NCBI RefSeq assembly: GCF_024168485.1
Contig: NZ_JALJVY010000008.1
Location: forward strand, 1 to 64,000
Direction of reading: 5' to 3'
DNA from: Sphingobium sp. OAS761
GTDB lineage: Bacteria; Pseudomonadota; Alphaproteobacteria; Sphingomonadales; Sphingomonadaceae
Length of the DNA: 64,000 nt
Shown here: positions 62,817 to 64,000 of the stretch, in pieces
How the letters are laid out: each line of letters opens with the position of its first letter
Numbering within the stretch: position 1 is the first letter of the stretch
The notes under the pieces: generated by a model
Seen by the model: the letters and a program-made list of their open reading frames with translations, nothing else
The model's database searches: none
What the model was told of the DNA's origin: nothing
Translations under genes and position numbers: made by a program

Positions 62817-64000
62817 TCAGGCCGGGGCCGCTTCCGCATCGCCATGATAGGCCGCCTCGTCCAATATGCCCTCGCGCTTGGCGACGATGGTCGCGACCAG
62901 GACCTGCCCGGTAACGTTGATCGCGGTGCGGCCCATGTCGAGGATCGGGTCGATCGCCAGCAAGAGGCCCGCGCCTTCCAGCGGCAGGCCCAGCGTCGAC
63001 AGGGTCAGGGTCAGCATCACGATCGCACCCGTCAGACCGGCCGTTGCGGCCGATCCCACCACCGACACGAAGACGATCAGGGCATAGTCGATGAGGTGCA
63101 GCGGCACGCCGTAGAAATTGGCGACGAAGATCGCGGCCAGCGCCGGGTAGATGGAGGCGCACCCGTCCATCTTCGTCGTCGAAGCCAGCGGGATGACGAA
63201 GGCGGCATAGCCTTTCTCGACGCCCATGCGCTCCGTCACCGCTTCGGTCACGGGCAGCGTGCCCACGGAGGAGCGCGACACGAAGCCCAGTTGCATTGCG
63301 GGCCAGACCTTGGCGTAGAAGGGCAGGGGACGCAGCCCGTTTGCGATCAGCAGCAAAGGGTAGACAACCAGCAGCACGACCGCGAGGCCCAGGTAGACGG
63401 CAGCGGTGAAGCCGCCGAGCCGGGCCAGCGCATCCCAGCCATAGGTGGCGATGGCCGATCCTATCAGCGCGGCCGATCCGATGGGGGTCAGCCGGATGAT
63501 CCAGCCCAGGATCGCGCGCACGACCGCCAGCATGGAGCGGACGAACGCCAGGAATGGTTCCGCCTTCTCTCCTGCCTTGAGCGTGGCAAGGCCCACGGCG
63601 ATGGAAACGACCAGCAATTGCAGGATGTTGAAGGACAAGTTGGTGGTGGCGCCATTTTCGGACAGCTTGGTGCTGGCGCTCAGGGCCAGGCTGTTACCGG
63701 GCACCAGACCCTTCAGAAAGTCGAGCCAGCCGCCATAGGAGTCCGGCTTGCCGATCGGCAGCGCCGCGCCGCGCAATCCGGCCCCCGGCTGGACGATCAG
63801 GCCGATGGCGATGCCGATGCCGACCGCGATCAGCGCGGTGATGGCGAACCACAGCAGCGTCTGCCCCGCCAGGCGCGCGGCATTGTCCAGCGCGCGCAGG
63901 TTGGCGATCGATGCGACGATGGCGGCGAATACCAGCGGAGGAACGATGGCCTTCAGCAGGGAAACGAAGATCGCGCCGGTCGTCTTGAGCGCAGATGCCA
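62817..64000 (-). CDS. Dicarboxylate/amino acid:cation symporter (DAACS/SDF family), 5' end outside the window
   Basis: The frame is open from the window end and stops at 62817, giving about 393 residues of a protein normally near 420. It shows family motifs: SLLKAIVPPLVFAAIVASIA (helix 2 region), GSAALIGSAIATYGW, LGFVSRSSVGTLPVTEAVTE (re-entrant loop 1; SSVGTLP in place of the usual SSSAT.P), YAAFVIPLASTTKMDGCASI (TTKMDG, usual TxNMDG) and GLTGAIVMLTLTLSTLG. It imports acidic solutes such as glutamate, aspartate or C4-dicarboxylates with Na+ or H+. Confidence 0.9.
   Translation of the reverse strand, partial: ASALKTTGAIFVSLLKAIVPPLVFAAIVASIANLRALDNAARLAGQTLLWFAITALIAVGIGIAIGLIVQPGAGLRGAALPIGKPDSYGGWLDFLKGLVPGNSLALSASTKLSENGATTNLSFNILQLLVVSIAVGLATLKAGEKAEPFLAFVRSMLAVVRAILGWIIRLTPIGSAALIGSAIATYGWDALARLGGFTAAVYLGLAVVLLVVYPLLLIANGLRPLPFYAKVWPAMQLGFVSRSSVGTLPVTEAVTERMGVEKGYAAFVIPLASTTKMDGCASIYPALAAIFVANFYGVPLHLIDYALIVFVSVVGSAATAGLTGAIVMLTLTLSTLGLPLEGAGLLLAIDPILDMGRTAINVTGQVLVATIVAKREGILDEAAYHGDAEAAPA

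Overview
The window looks like the chromosome of a GC-rich alphaproteobacterium of the family Sphingomonadaceae (Sphingomonas/Sphingobium type). The call rests on gene content and order: enolase next to an FtsB-like gene and pdhA-pdhB (E1-beta carrying a lipoyl domain), rpoD next to dnaG, TrmFO rather than TrmA, a two-component FixL/FixJ-style pair, and RraB and a DUF4170 gene among core genes. No 16S or other RNA gene was found, so the genus is not fixed.

The first 14.2 kb is accessory DNA. From left to right it holds the edge of an IS5-type transposase gene, a SnoaL-like/MarR operon, a LysE-family exporter, an IS3 remnant that has cut off a cation efflux gene, a metal-responsive MerR regulator coupled to a YnfA-like gene, a full-length His-rich CDF exporter whose natural start codon appears to read ATA, a sensor kinase/FixJ-type regulator pair followed by a frameshifted PilZ gene, a corA pseudogene fragment, an ABC importer (fused double permease, ATPase with C-terminal extension) with an outer-membrane-type partner, a VOC/DMT operon divergent from a LysR regulator, and finally stacked fragments of a second IS3 element, a recombinase and a tyrosine integrase. 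The integrase remnant lies directly against the 3' end of trmB, which looks like the right edge of a decayed integrative element.

From trmB (14.25 kb) to the end the window is mostly core chromosome: sdhE-mfd divergent from recG, a fatty acid desaturase, an MscS channel, tyrS, anmK, a CoxE-type VWA protein and (4 kb away) its MoxR ATPase, a cytoplasmic chemoreceptor, a CAP-domain protein with GWKEGRDP repeats, rpoD-dnaG with a DUF559 gene containing and flanked by palindromic repeats, yqeY, carA-rraB-orf-carB, greA, a rhomboid protease, a YqjD/YqjE-like operon, eno-ftsB-pdhA-pdhB, a TadE/TadE/TadG operon, a squalene/phytoene synthase-like gene, an EF-hand protein, trmFO, a GbsR-type regulator with two membrane proteins, and a dicarboxylate/glutamate symporter cut by the window end.

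The most informative regulatory signals are three dyads: a perfect MerR-type operator in the wide spacer of a promoter that now drives a truncated gene; an ATAC-N4-GTAT dyad shared by the kinase operon and the ABC importer; and a TTTCKGT-N4-ACAGAAA dyad shared by the GbsR-type gene and its neighbour.
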